From Blastomyces gilchristii SLH14081 (Eukaryota; Ascomycota; Eurotiomycetes; Onygenales; Ajellomycetaceae): DNA of 64,000 nt. Made by a program: the position numbers and the translations under genes. The stretch is taken from the NCBI RefSeq assembly GCF_000003855.2, contig NW_003101655.1, positions 1 through 64,000 on the forward strand, written 5' to 3'. The notes below the pieces were generated by a model. It ran no database searches and had not been told where the DNA came from. It saw only the letters and a program-made list of their open reading frames with translations. Below, one piece after another: positions 12,900-24,758 of the stretch. Every line of letters starts with the position of its first letter. The stretch's first letter is position 1.

Positions 12900-15800
12900 C
12901 TGCTATCTGAACTGAAAGATATACAGAATCTCTTAGAGAGTTTACTTAAAGCAGTAAGAAAAGTAGCTGAAACTGCTGAACTGAAATCAAAGCTTCATAT
13001 ATATACAAGAATTCTAAATGAGATTGAGGCCTTGTATATGCAGTGATAGGCTGAGATGAAAGTTAAATAATAATTGACATTTACTGCAGATCAAGTATTC
13101 ACTATAAAGAGCTTCACTGATGTAATTATCATTATTAATAAGAATAGAGAAAATCAGATCTTAGATCTACAGTAGAAGATTGAATATTTACATAGATAGA
13201 TAACTACACTGAATCTGAAGATCTTATTATAATTATTTATAATCTCTTCAGAAGTATATATATTATCAGAGACTGCTGTGCAGAATGAGAATCTGAGTAT
13301 GAAATATATTAAGTCAGAAGATCTGTCAGAGTCATTAAGCTTTAATAATGACTGAAAAAATGATGCTGTAATTAGCTGGCTAAGTCAGATGTAATCATAT
13401 TATTAAATTAAATATGAACTCATAGACAGACAGTCAATAAAATTTCAACAAGTCTTAAGATCTGCTATATTTCTATACAGAAAAGTAAAGTCATTATAAA
13501 TAACTGATGAAAAGATGAATCTCACAGACTTAGAGTGATATCTATTCTTACAAATATAAAATAAGTTTTTCAAATGAATCTTACACAACTTTAAGAAAGT
13601 GAATATATAAGATAAGTATTATAAATACTTCACTGAGTGTAGATAAGTAAGTAATCTTATATTATACTTTATATACTTCAGCTTATACTATCTTGCATTG
13701 AATGAAAAGCTTTTAACATCTTTCTATTTACAGATCTTCATTCATAATCTTACATCTGAGTTAAGAGTGAAATGAAAATGATTAATCTTATAATCAGATA
13801 CAGTGAAAGAAGTGTACAACATTCTTATTATACAGAAACAAGTGAGTCAATTATAATAGAAAATACTGTAATCAAGTATATCTCAGCAGAGAATGAGTAA
13901 TCAGACTTCTATGACATAAGTTATATATCTGAATGTAATGAATCTAGATCTGAATGTTATTATTAAAGCACTGAATTTCTTAAAAAAGAGATTCTCTGAG
14001 TGAAAATCTTGATATTATAAGTATCAAGCTTGCTTCAACTGCAGATATTAAAATCATGATATAAAAGATTACACTCAGTGTGTGCAGTTAAGAGAAGTAA
14101 GAGAGTTAAAAAACTAGTAGAATCAGTGAGCTTGAAGACACTCACTGATATTCTATAAAAAGTCTTCAAAGTGAAAGAGATGTCTGTATTAGATGACTCT
14201 CTGAATTCTATGAATATAAAGAAGAAGCAGGCTTCTGAATGAGATGCAGATGAGAATGATGAAGCAGATACTCATCTCAATATTATAGAGTCTGAAATGT
14301 TAATATATAAGAAGCACTTGAGTAAGAATTAAGAGATAACTGTAAAAGTGTTAGCAGATACAGAAGCTTCTATATAATATATTAATAATTATATAATCTG
14401 AAGACTGAAAGAAGTCTGCTAAGTGAAGACTTTCTGATGTATAAGATTATCTAATAACTGATATTTAATATTATCTACAAGAGTAAAAGTTCTCTTGCAC
14501 TTCAGAGAATAATCTTGCTATATTTAAGTATAAGAGCTGTAGAATGTGAAATATAATCTTATTCTTAAACTCAATTAATTTCAAAGATTCAATCTGCAGA
14601 TTCAATGATGTACATATTATATACAGTTAATCAATAGAAAGAAAATAATTCATACAATTCTATCAACTGATATGAGAAGAACATTTCACATCTCTGATAT
14701 AGAAGAGTTAAATCTGCTTATATATTAATAAATAAAGAGAATAATTTATAAGATCTTATCTGAAAGTATTCTGTATATCATACAGAATCTGAAAGTGAAG
14801 AAAACTAAGATAAAAGATATACAGAAGAATAAGTGTATGAAGAAGCTTCTGAAGAAGTATAAGAAGATCTTCTGAACAGATCTTTCACTAAAATTGCTGC
14901 TGAAACAAGAATTTGTACATGAGATTGATACAGAGAATGCAAAATCAGTCAATTAGAATGTATATTCTCTGTTATAAACATATCTTGAAGAACAGAAGTA
15001 TCAGATCACAGATCTTCTAGAATATAGTCTTATACAACTCTCATCAAACATATAAGACTTTTCAGTTCTATTCATAAAAAAGACAGATGAAGAGTGATGA
15101 ATGTATATTGATTATCAAGCACTTAACAAGCTTACAATCAAGAATGAATATTCACTATCATGAATTCAATAACAGTTGAATACAGTTGAAAATATCTGAT
15201 ATCTATCAAAGATCAATCTTCTCTCAGAATACTGACAGATCTGTATAGATGAACTGTCAGTCTCATGAACTATATTTAATATGTAATGAAGAAAGTTTGA
15301 ATTTCTGATAATATTATTCAGTCTGATAAATATATCTATTATCTTTTAAATGATGATGAATACAATTCTTTATAAACAGAATGAAATCTCATATCTTATA
15401 TATCTTAATAACATTCTAGTCTTTTTAAACTCATATAATGAATATCTGAAGCATCTTAATAAAGTGCTTACAACTCTGACAGAGTATAAGCTCTATATTA
15501 AATTAACAAAGTGTATATTTGAAATGAAAGAGTTGAAGTTTGTAGAATATGTAGTGAGTGATAACTGTATATATCTCATTCTGAAGAAATTGAATGTCAT
15601 AGTGAATTGACTGTGACTGAGAAATGTATATTATATACAACAGTTTCTTGAGTTGATCTCATATTACTGCAGATTTATCAAGAATTTTATACAAATATCT
15701 GCATCACTCTCAGATCTCTTAAGAGAAATGAATACAAATCTGTGAAAGAAGAAGTTTCATTCAATCATCTGAAATACTGTATATAAAGAGGCTTTTCTCA

Positions 15801-18230
15801 CACTGAGAGAACATGTAATAATATTCTCAGTGCTTATTCAATCAGATTATGATAAACCTTTCTACATTGAGACAGATATATCTGAATGAGCTATCAGAGA
15901 TGCTCTTCTACAGATGAGTAAGAATGATAAGCTGCATCTGATAATGTACAATGATAGAAAACTATCAGATGTCAAGCTCAATTACTTAGTGTATAAAAAG
16001 AAATTGCTAGTGATTAAGCATACACTGATGTTATGAGATAGATATATTAACAACAGACATATAATAATGATGATTACAGGTCATAAAAGCCTTATCTATC
16101 TATAATCAATGATAAAACCTTTCAAATGCTTAGTATATTGAATCTTGAAGTTTCAAGTGTATAATCTTCATATTAAATACTGAAAGAGATTGAATACTGT
16201 GATGTCTGATACAATCAGTCACAGACCTGATTTTATAAGTGAGAATTCTACAAATCAGATATAAGAAAAGTTTGTATTAAATATGCTGAGAGAGTGCAAA
16301 GAATCAGAATGAGTGAATATTATAATCTCTTACTTAAAGAATGATAAGATATTGAATAATAAGTATCTTATGAGAGTAGTAGAAGAGATGCTTCTGAACT
16401 TCAAGCTGAGAAAATTGAAAAATGATGTTATACTTTACTGTGATCTAGAATATATAGAAGCTCTCTATCTAGAATCTTTATTTAGATATGACTTGATAAC
16501 TTGCATGCACAAGGAATTCAGTCACTTAGAAAGCTCTGAACTCATGAGTGTACTTGAATCAAGAGTATACTAGTCAAGCATGACTGAGAACATTCAGATA
16601 TATACTCATGAGTGTCTGAATTACCAGATTGTGAAAGAATCTAAGAAAGGATTAGAATGTAAGAAAGTACAATATCAGATAAAGTGTATAATACAACTAT
16701 TCAAACAATGAGAGATGAATCTCATAGATATATTATCATGAATATCAAATGAAAATTGATGAATAATCACTGCTATTGATTATACTACTGACTGGTCAGT
16801 TATGAAAGCAGTTTCAGAGGTGATAGAGAAGATAATAGCAAAGTTTCTACATGATGAGATCTATATTAACTATGAAATACTGTGTGAGATTCTAACTGAT
16901 AATGATGTGAATCTTGTAAGAGAAGTAATGAGGCATTTCATGAGTCAGTTACAGACAAGACATTGTAGAACAACATTATATTATTCATGAATAAACAGAA
17001 AGATGAAACACTTGAATAGAATCTTGAGCAATATGCTGATGAAATATCTAGTGAGCAAGTCTATAAGACTATGAGATAAATATCTCAGACAGGTGCTATT
17101 GATCATGCGGATTCAACAGCATGCAGTCTTCAAGTGTTTACTATTCTACCTGTTGTATGAATTGCATCCGCGCATTCTGAAGAATGCTTCAGAAAAGATG
17201 GAAGAGGAAATAGTAGTTACAGATGCAATAGTCACAGATGCAGCAGAAACAGTAGTTACAGACACAGCAGTAGCAGTTGTGAATGCAACAGTCACAGACA
17301 TAGAATCAAGATTGAAAGAGATCAGCCATACACATGCAAAAGCTAATAAGTTACTTCTAAACTAAGCAATTCAATTGAAAAGAATATGAGACTCACTAGT
17401 TAAGAAATTGAGTCTCAAGATAAGAATATAAGTTCTTATATATAATGAGAATTCTGAGAAGTTTCAATCTAGATGATTTAAATCATATAAAATACTCAAA
17501 TCACATTCTCTGAGAACATATGTATTGAAAGAATCAGAGAGACAGATCTTATATAACTTAATCAATGATTCATGACTTATAAAAGTAAAGATGCAAGATC
17601 TGAGTGAATTATAATCATCTATAGCACTATTATCAGTATTGAAAAAGAAAAGACTTATAATTGAAAAGTCTTATAAAGTAAGAGAAATCATAGATGCTTA
17701 TAAATCAGATAATCTCACTTATTTCAATCTTTTTATAATTATAAGAAAAGAATGAGAAGTAATGAAGAAATTAGATGAATATCACACTTTAATAAGTAAT
17801 GAGACTGTAGCTGATCATATAATAATATATCACAGATAGCAGACACAACATGATAAAGAGTAGTCTCAAAGTGACAGACTTGTATATGAATCAGATTACA
17901 GAAGAAAAAGAGATTCAGAGTTAAATTTAACTATTTACATCAGTTCAATTGCAGAGATTATAGAGAATGAACTATCTGAAACATCTGCAGATATATGAAA
18001 TTAAGCTATCTTAATCTCTGAAGACACTCAGAGATCAGATAAGATTAGTTTTAATAAGCTGTTCACTGTAGTGATCTGAGCAGGTAAAGAGAGACAGTAT
18101 AATATATGAGATAGAATTATAAAAGATAAAAGCTGCTGAACCTAGTCACTGAACACTGTATTATATAGAGATTGTGTAAGAGTAGTGACTAGCAGATAAA
18201 GAAAAAGTATAAGAAAAGAAAAGAAATAAT
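12900..18230 (+). pseudogene. gypsy gag-pol, decayed
   Basis: Visible motifs in order: a CCHC zinc knuckle (CFNCRY...H...C) near 14030-14085; the aspartic protease core ADTEAS near 14350; RT from about 15100 (IDYQALNKLTIKNEYSLS) with the catalytic region YLNNILVF at 15400-15425 (normally YLDDILVY) followed by a run of 60 readable codons; RNase H near 15860-16060; the integrase zinc region near 16500-16540 (HKEFSHL) and the core AIDYTTDWSVMKAVSEV from about 16773, with ILTDNDVNL at 16890-16915. The RT-RNase H-integrase order defines Ty3/gypsy. Asp-to-Asn at the RT active site and dozens of stops make it inactive. Confidence 0.88.
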
Positions 18231-18366
18231 GAATTGATTATTAACTGTAAGAGTTGACTGTAAAAGATAAATGTTATCATATATATCTCATTCATTTTCA
18301 TACATTACATATTTAATCTATTTTCAACATCACATCACCTGGAAAATACTAAAAATAAAAGAAATC

Positions 18367-18783
18367 TTAAAACTTGAGATCTGTAAGAAATTTGAGAACT
18401 GCAAGCTGCTCTTGTAATAATGCTATGTATGTCTCTGATTTCTCTACTACTCTGTGTACAACATTAATGTCATTTATTGCAAGATTGACTAGAATATCAA
18501 TATAGAAATGCATACACATACATGTAGAAAAATTGAAGAAGAGTATGAGATCTGCAGAATCAGAAGTCAGGACAGAGAGAGCAGAGATAGAAGAAATAGA
18601 AGAAGAAGAAGATACAGAACTGAATAAATAATGACAGAAGTCACTCAAGACTGAATACTTATAATCTGATATACACACAACCTTCTCTGCAGAGAAGAGA
18701 GAGAAAGTGACAGAAGAAGCTTGAGAGTGAGAGAGAGTAGTCTCAGTGATATTATCATCTTCAATTAAAATAGTCTCTGACAC
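18367..18783 (-). CDS. antisense ORF in the gypsy 3' region (138 aa)
   Basis: Open minus-strand frame inside the LTR element but opposite to gag-pol. The product is Ser-rich in its first half (SSVSSSSSISSISALSVL) and ends in a probable coiled coil (VVEKSETYIALLQEQLAVLKF). Start chosen at the first Met after an upstream stop. It stays open over 138 codons in DNA where the sense frames are heavily interrupted, but Ser/Ile/Leu-rich frames also arise easily in AT-rich, T-rich strands. I recognise no family. It could be an exon of a longer antisense gene with 19406-19873. Confidence 0.35.
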   Translation of the reverse strand: MSETILIEDDNITETTLSHSQASSVTFSLFSAEKVVCISDYKYSVLSDFCHYLFSSVSSSSSISSISALSVLTSDSADLILFFNFSTCMCMHFYIDILVNLAINDINVVHRVVEKSETYIALLQEQLAVLKFLTDLKF

Positions 18784-19405
18784 TGAAGTAACTAAGAACT
18801 ATTATTAGTGTATGAAACTGTAAAAGCAGAGATAATAATTACTGAATAAATACTCACTAATCTTAGAATTATATACATAATTACAACACACATGAGACTT
18901 CTTAGAAAGAGAGAGAGAGACATGAAGAAATACAGAAAGTAGAACACAGTATACAAACAGCTCATTCTCATGATAACATCTCAGATAAGATATATAAGTC
19001 TTATATCTATAAATGTAAAAGAGTACAACATCTGTATTTCTATTTCTGAAAACACAGATATCTTTTATCTGTATTACAAAGTCAGATAACAGATATCAGA
19101 GAATAGACTGATACAGATCTATTATTCTGAAGAAATTTATCAGAGTAGATATCTCTGTGATATTGAACTTTACAGTTATAAAAAGTTTCTTAGTATCTGT
19201 GAATATCATGACTTTATATATAATAAAACTCATAATAATTTCCTCTAAGAACAGAAAAATCAGTGTTAGAAAGAAAAGATGAAAAAGAAAAAGACTTATA
19301 ATCTTAACACTGTTGAGAGAGAGAGTAATTCTCTGATATGAATAAATAATTATCTCATTATAAATATTTAAAATGAATATAATAATCAGTGTCTGTAACT
19401 GAGCT

Positions 19406-19873
19406 TTAGATAGTTGTATTATATACAGTCTTTATATAATAAATTGTTCTAAGAATTGACAAGAAGAGTAGAAGTGTATGTACTGAGAAACATGATTTAT
19501 TAAGTCTATACAATATCTTCTTGAAATGAGGAGAGCTGATAATGAAAGCAGAGACAGTAGAACCAGAAGAAGCAGAGATAGCAGAAGTGAGAGAATCAGA
19601 CACAGAGACAGAGGTAGCAGGAGCGGGAGAATCAGACACAGAGGCAGATGTAGAAGATTGAGAAGAAGAAGTGATAGAGAAAGGAACAGAGAGAGCAGAA
19701 GAGAATATGAAAGACTCAGTCACATATAATATAAGCAATTCCTTCATTATTATGTTCTTCAAGTTCTCAATCAATGATTCAATATTGAGTTCACTATTAT
19801 CAGTAAATGCAGATCTGTCAACATGTGAAGATTCTATATAAATAAAAATAAATATATCAGCATCTGCATTCAT
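19406..19873 (-). CDS. antisense ORF in the gypsy 3' region (155 aa)
   Basis: Second open minus-strand frame between pol and the 3' LTR. The N-terminus is acidic and structured-looking (VDRSAFTDNSELNIESLIEN), followed by a Ser/Thr/Ala/Pro-rich low-complexity stretch (about residues 70-110) and a hydrophobic C-terminus. The plus-strand frame over it (19526-19729, Arg/Ser-rich) is a shadow of the low-complexity repeat. Accessory antisense genes are known in some LTR retrotransposons of plants; whether this is one is inference. Not recognised by family. Confidence 0.4.
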   Translation of the reverse strand: MNADADIFIFIYIESSHVDRSAFTDNSELNIESLIENLKNIIMKELLILYVTESFIFSSALSVPFSITSSSQSSTSASVSDSPAPATSVSVSDSLTSAISASSGSTVSAFIISSPHFKKILYRLNKSCFSVHTLLLFLSILRTIYYIKTVYNTTI

Positions 19874-20401
19874 GCAAAATTATATCAGAAAACATGATCA
19901 GAAACTCACTGAGAAGAAAAATAATTAAGAGTATATAAGAAGATGAAGAAGATATGTCATTTATAATAGTATATTTTAACAATTGTTAGAAGATAAACAA
20001 GTTCTGATCATGTTTCATAACACATTACACTTACTGCTAATAAACTGTCTGATATGAACACTATGAGAATACTTGTTATGAGAATAGAGAACTATCATCA
20101 GAAACACATACAATGTAATAGATAAACAGATGAAAAGAGTTGAATAGAAGAAGAGATAGAAATCTTGAATGAGATAGTGATATTCAATGATGATAATGAT
20201 GAAGAAGATGATTGAAGAATGAAAAAAGTTAGTGAATAAGTGATGTAATATAGTAAAAGTCTCTTTGTGAGAATGTATACAGAATACTAGTCAAATCAGA
20301 GATAGATCACAAGATTACAAATACTAGTGACACACTAATTCACATGAAGCTAGGACAGATGTTATGATCATGTGAGTGTGACTGAATCTGGTGAGAGAGA
20401 A

Positions 20402-20568
20402 TGTAATTCAGAAGAATGTACAACTGTTGAATAATAATGCAGCTGCTTCTGAACTTGCTTACAAATGTAAAGAGGTCATAGCAGACACTAATTAATTTAG
20501 TGTACAATATATAAGAAGCCGGCGTACGCCTGTAATTGTACGCTGGCAGAGGAGACCTTTGAATGACA
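20402..20568 (+). repeat. 3' LTR of the gypsy element (167 bp)
   Basis: Direct repeat of 12298-12464, more strongly mutated at CpG positions. It is preceded by a purine-rich tract and followed by the TCTC duplication. Confidence 0.9.
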
Positions 20569-20572
20569 TCTC

Positions 20573-22260
20573 TAATAAAATAGGTTAACTGTTTTATATC
20601 TAAAAGAATTATACAACTTTTCTTTGATGAAATGAAACAAGACAAGACTGAGATAAAAATAGAAGTATCATAAGAATCTTCAATCTCACTCATTTTATTT
20701 GCAATATACACTGTATATCTATTCAAAAATAGAAATATGAGAATAGTGTGATCTCTGAGTTATGTGAATGATATTGATCTAGTCTACAGCTCAAAAACTA
20801 TCAAAGAGAATTTGAAAGTAATTGAAGAAGCTGCAAAGGAAATCTTTGTTAAAGCAGATATCAATCAAATTCAATTTGATATGAATAAAACTGAGTTGAT
20901 TCATTTCTTTCCTAGATTCAATAAGAAAGAACTATCTCTAACTCTTTTAAATAGAGAGATTAAACCCAGTGTAAATGTTAAATAATTAGAAGTATGGTTA
21001 AACTTCAAGTTGAATTTTAAATATCATATTCAACAAAGAACTGTCAAGGCAGAAAGACTATTGAATAACATAATCAGACTATTAAATACAGAGAGAGATC
21101 TATTCTTCCAGGCTATGAGATAGTTATATATAGTCTGTATTATATCAGTAGCTGATTATAAAGTTTAAGTTTGATGAAATAATCAAGGGAATTTCACTGA
21201 ACTCTTTCAAAGTCTGTAAAACAGAGTCTTGAAAAGAATTCTGAGAGTATTCAAATCATCTTCTATTAAAGCAATGAAAATTAAAGCTTCAATTCCTTCT
21301 TCTACTATTAGATTTGAAAAGGCCTGTATGAACTATACTCTGAGAGTTATAAAGATGAGCTTAAATTATATAATCAGAGAAAGAGTCTCTTCCTCATTTT
21401 CATCAATTAACTCTGGAAATGAACTGAATTGAAATAGATTTCTTGATTGAAATGAAAATAATTCTTCAAAGAAAATGTCTTCTCAACTGTACAGACTATG
21501 CTCACTGATTAAAAATCAATTTTCTTCTTTAAATGTTGAAAAAGTTGATCATGAGAAGTTATCTCTCTGAAGAGAAAAGCTTGAATCTCTTATAGACTTA
21601 TAAATAAGTGAACTATCTAAAGAGAAAGAATATGAACAGCATTTGAAGAGAATTTCTACAATAAATATAAAAGACTCTATTCTGATTTATTCAGATGACT
21701 CAAAAATGAGAATTTGAATAGATTAGATACAGACATTGCTTATACTGAAGATAATATTAATTTTATCTCAGATTTCTGAAATTTAGACTGTGAATCTAAA
21801 GTCTTTGACACTGAACTATTTGCAATAGTGAAAGCTTTCAAACTTATTAAAATAAAGTATCATAAAAGAGAAAATAGTTTGAAAGAGATATGAATATTCT
21901 CTGATAGTCAAGCTACTTTAAAAAGACTTAGAAATAGTCAGATTTATAATTATTAAATGAATCTTGAACTGATCTTAAACTCTGTTTTGAAAATTCAAAA
22001 GAGAAGAACATCAAAGCTGATAATTTATCAGCACTGAATTTCTGCTTATATGAATATTCATGATAATGAATTGGCTGATTCAGCTGCAAAAAAGAGTGCA
22101 GAATTAAGCAGATTTATTCAAAAAATTATGTTCTGATCTTTTATAAAGAGAAAAATAAAAGAATCTTGTTTAGATAAGTGAAATGAAAGCTGGCAGAAAC
22201 AAAAGAAGAGTATACATTATTCAAGATTTAAAACAAAATCTAAGTGAAAATCTTGTTCAA
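20573..22260 (+). pseudogene. LINE ORF, C-terminal RT and RNase H, decayed
   Basis: Continuation of the LINE reading after the gypsy insertion. The RT active-site region reads YVNDIDLVYSSKTIKENL from about 20761 (normally YVDD, so one Asp is Asn). A 73-codon stretch (20764-20985) stays open with conserved RT sequence (MNKTELIHF). The RNase H domain begins near 21674 (IYSDDSKM) and includes TELFAIVKAFKLI (about 21810) and DNELADSAAKKSAE (about 22065). Numerous stops confirm it is dead. Confidence 0.85.
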
Positions 22261-22996
22261 TTAAATGTAAAAAGAAAATATTCTCATCTATAATACAGCT
22301 GAAACTAGAACATGACTATTTTAAATCTTATATACAAAGATTTAATGATAGATTTGACTTAATAGAATACTCATTCTGTAATACAAATGAGAATTCTGAG
22401 TATATTGTAATACACTGTGCATTATACAATAGTCTCAGAGTCAGATTGAAAGAGAAGTATGATCTAAATTAATTAAATATGAGATTCTTATTCTTAACTG
22501 AGACAGGAATTAAATACTTAATAGACTTTCTATCAGAAACTCAAGCAGCTACAAGAAAATGACTAAATTCAGAATTATCTGAATATAAAGAGAAGAAAAT
22601 CAATCAGATATAGTCTGTTAAAACAGCTATATACTATCTTTTAATAATTTGTTTTGTTACAGTCTCTCTTTATTTTATCTTTTTCTTTCAATTCCTTTCT
22701 ATCTATCTATTTAATGTGTCTATCTTTAAGACTGTGTTCTCTTTTCCTTTGTCATGATATTGTCAAATGATTTCAAAGTATTAGAAGATATTAAAACACT
22801 GCAATTTGTAAACAGTTTTTGTATTCTGAGCTAGAATTTTCTGATTTTGTATATCTAAAATTGATGAATGTATAATAGTTAACTTTACAGATATAGGAAA
22901 AACCCTGAGAACTAAAAGTTCTCAGGTAGATATCATAGTCTCTGACTGTATACATCTATAATTGAAAAATAATAATAATAATAACTATCTAATGTT

Positions 22997-23257
22997 AAAA
23001 CCATGTAATGGGATCGGTCAAATTGATAATGAAACTATCAAAAAATCTGGTCCTGGTTTCAGACACGGTCACACGGTCAGTCTAGTGAAAATCATGGTCT
23101 CATTTGAAAAATGTAACAAGAGTAGACAGTATGTCTCACTGAAACAGTATGAAACTACTATCTAATGTTAAAATCATGTAATGGGATCAGTCAAATTAAT
23201 AATGAGACTATTAAAAAATCTGGTCCTGGTCTCACACACGGTTACACGGTCAGTCTA
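22997..23257. repeat. duplicated right-end modules of the hAT-like element
   Basis: Two tandem copies of a 173-bp right-terminal module. Each ends in CGGTCAGTCTA (first ending near 23084, second at 23257). Only the second is next to the 8-bp target duplication. Confidence 0.75.
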
Positions 23258-23265
23258 CTGAAGAT

Positions 23266-24600
23266 TATGTCTATAGACTCAATTTAAGAGTGTTTATAAA
23301 TAATAAGTATTTCTTATAGAAAAATAGCTTAATTCTGTAAGAAATACTCAAGAATATTCTTCACTAAGATTAATTTATTCATGAGTTCAAAGAGTTTCTC
23401 TATTATAAATATAGAGAATAATATTTTATAAGTAATTAATAAGTTCTCTGAGACTTCTTGTATAAAGATTATTTATAATTTAGATAGCTACTTCTAAGTA
23501 TCTGCAGTAGAGTTTACAGAGATTAAAGTATATAAGTTTCTAGTTTTTTTTAATTATAATAGACAGTTACTGACTGATAGAGCTTGAAATATAAGAATAA
23601 GTACTTACAGATAATTATTCAGATGTTTATAGCTTGATATAATATATATTAATAGCTACTAGAAGTATTCACAGCAGAAAGAGAAAATATAGAGACTTAA
23701 TATATAATAGTATTTAAGCTGAGTTATAAATAGTAGTTGTGAACTTCAGTTTATATAGTTATATATAGTCAAGAGTCACTAACTCTATTAATTATATAAG
23801 AGAGAGAAATAGAGATAAAGAATCTATAAAAAGCAGAATTTCTTACACTATTACTCTTTTTCACTCTGTATTATTTTTATTATTTCTTTCACTTTTTACT
23901 CTTTACTTTTTTTATTATTTTTATTACTATTTTTTTTATTACTTTTTTTTCTATTACTTTCTATTACTTTCTATTACTTTTATTATTTCTTTTATTTCTT
24001 TTATTACTTTTACTTTTTACTTTTTATACTATTTCTATTTTATTTTTTTACAACTCTTTTTCACTCTGTATTATTTTTATTATTATTATTAGAGTAATTA
24101 AAGTTATATAAATTACAGAGTTAGTTATTTAATTTTATCTGAATTTAAAAATATATATATATATCATGATATAAAATTATATTATAGAGAATTTAACAGT
24201 ATATATTATAAATACAGAGATTAAAAATAAATATAAAGAAAAGTATAAAAATTGTAAATATTGTAATAAATATATAAAAAGAGCAGAATGAAAAAAAGAA
24301 TAAAGATTTGAAAATTAATCTAAGCTGTATAAATCAGAGTATTTAAATATTTTCAATGAAATATATATAATATTATATTACAGTATTTTTTATATAAAAA
24401 AGTTAGTTATTCTACAATAAATAATGTATATTAATAAATGTATAAATTGTAATAAATGTAGAAAAGAGTATAAAAAATGTAAATATAGTAGAGAACATTT
24501 GTAAAGAAAAGAATGAAAATTAATATCAGATGAACAGGCTCTGCAGCCTGTATGACTGGATTTGATAGGGGTGCACATGATATTTTACTAGGAAAAGTTG
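23266..24600. other. AT-rich gene-free stretch with pyrimidine tract
   Basis: No coding signal. A T-rich run of (TTTTA/CTATTA)n-like repeats spans about 23870-24060 and is bracketed by direct copies of CACTCTGTATTATTTTTATT (about 23870 and 24060). From about 24100 the sequence is poly-AT with short repeats. Composition changes abruptly at about 24600. Confidence 0.6.
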
Positions 24601-24758
24601 GTTTTTAACTCTGTCAAGCCCCATCGGAATAACTATCTTCCGCTCCAAGCCCAGCTCCAAAATAACAATTGATGAAGTTAAGGAGAATTTATTGATTGAA
24701 GATTACTTTCAACTTCTTAAATTCACCCACCCCCCAATTATCCGCCGCAGAGACATAA

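Larger units (their letters stand above)
12298..20568 (+). mobile_element. Ty3/gypsy LTR retrotransposon, complete but RIP-decayed (8.27 kb)
   Basis: Two 167-bp LTRs (12298-12464 and 20402-20568) start TGT and end ACA with no length difference, and are flanked by the 4-bp duplication TCTC (12294-12297 and 20569-20572). The uninterrupted target can be read in the LINE copy at 589-4493. The LTRs differ at roughly two dozen sites, all but one transitions. The polypurine tract GGTGAGAGAGAA precedes the 3' LTR. After the 5' LTR the sequence TCTGATAGCATG could be a mutated primer-binding site. Domain order is gag, protease, RT, RNase H, integrase, followed by an unusual 2.2-kb segment with antisense ORFs. 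Confidence 0.92.
9671..22983 (+). mobile_element. Tad-like LINE, long copy, interrupted by a gypsy element
   Basis: Inserted into the hAT-like element with a 13-bp duplication ACTATCTAATGTT at 9658-9670 and 22984-22996. Without the gypsy insertion (12298-20568 plus its 4-bp duplication) it is about 5.0 kb. Order: tRNA-like 5' end, about 750-bp leader, endonuclease, reverse transcriptase, RNase H, hairpin (22907-22927) and (AAT)n tail. The domain order and A-rich tail fit the Tad/I group of LINEs common in ascomycetes. Stops and frameshift-like breaks occur throughout, mostly at TGA/TAA, as expected after RIP. Confidence 0.9.
8912..23257. mobile_element. hAT-like non-autonomous element, split by nested insertions
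   Basis: The left terminus TAGACTGACCG at 8912 and right terminus CGGTCAGTCTA ending at 23257 are inverted repeats. They are flanked by the identical 8-bp duplication CTGAAGAT (8904-8911 and 23258-23265). The element proper is 8912-9670 plus 22997-23257, about 1020 bp; the rest is an inserted LINE. Its left module (342 bp) is tandemly duplicated (8912-9253 and 9254-9595), and its right module (173 bp) is duplicated at 22984-23156 and 23157 onward. The copy at 61938-62445 has each module once. It has no coding capacity. The 8-bp TSD supports the hAT superfamily; no transposase was seen to confirm it. Confidence 0.8.

Noticed and set aside
19526..19729. Arg/Ser-rich SR-like protein on the plus strand
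   Set aside because: Complement of the Ser-rich low-complexity stretch in the minus-strand frame; no start context or homologous domain.
23870..24060. CRISPR-like or regular tandem array
   Set aside because: Irregular pyrimidine-rich low-complexity repeats without unique spacers; eukaryotic context.
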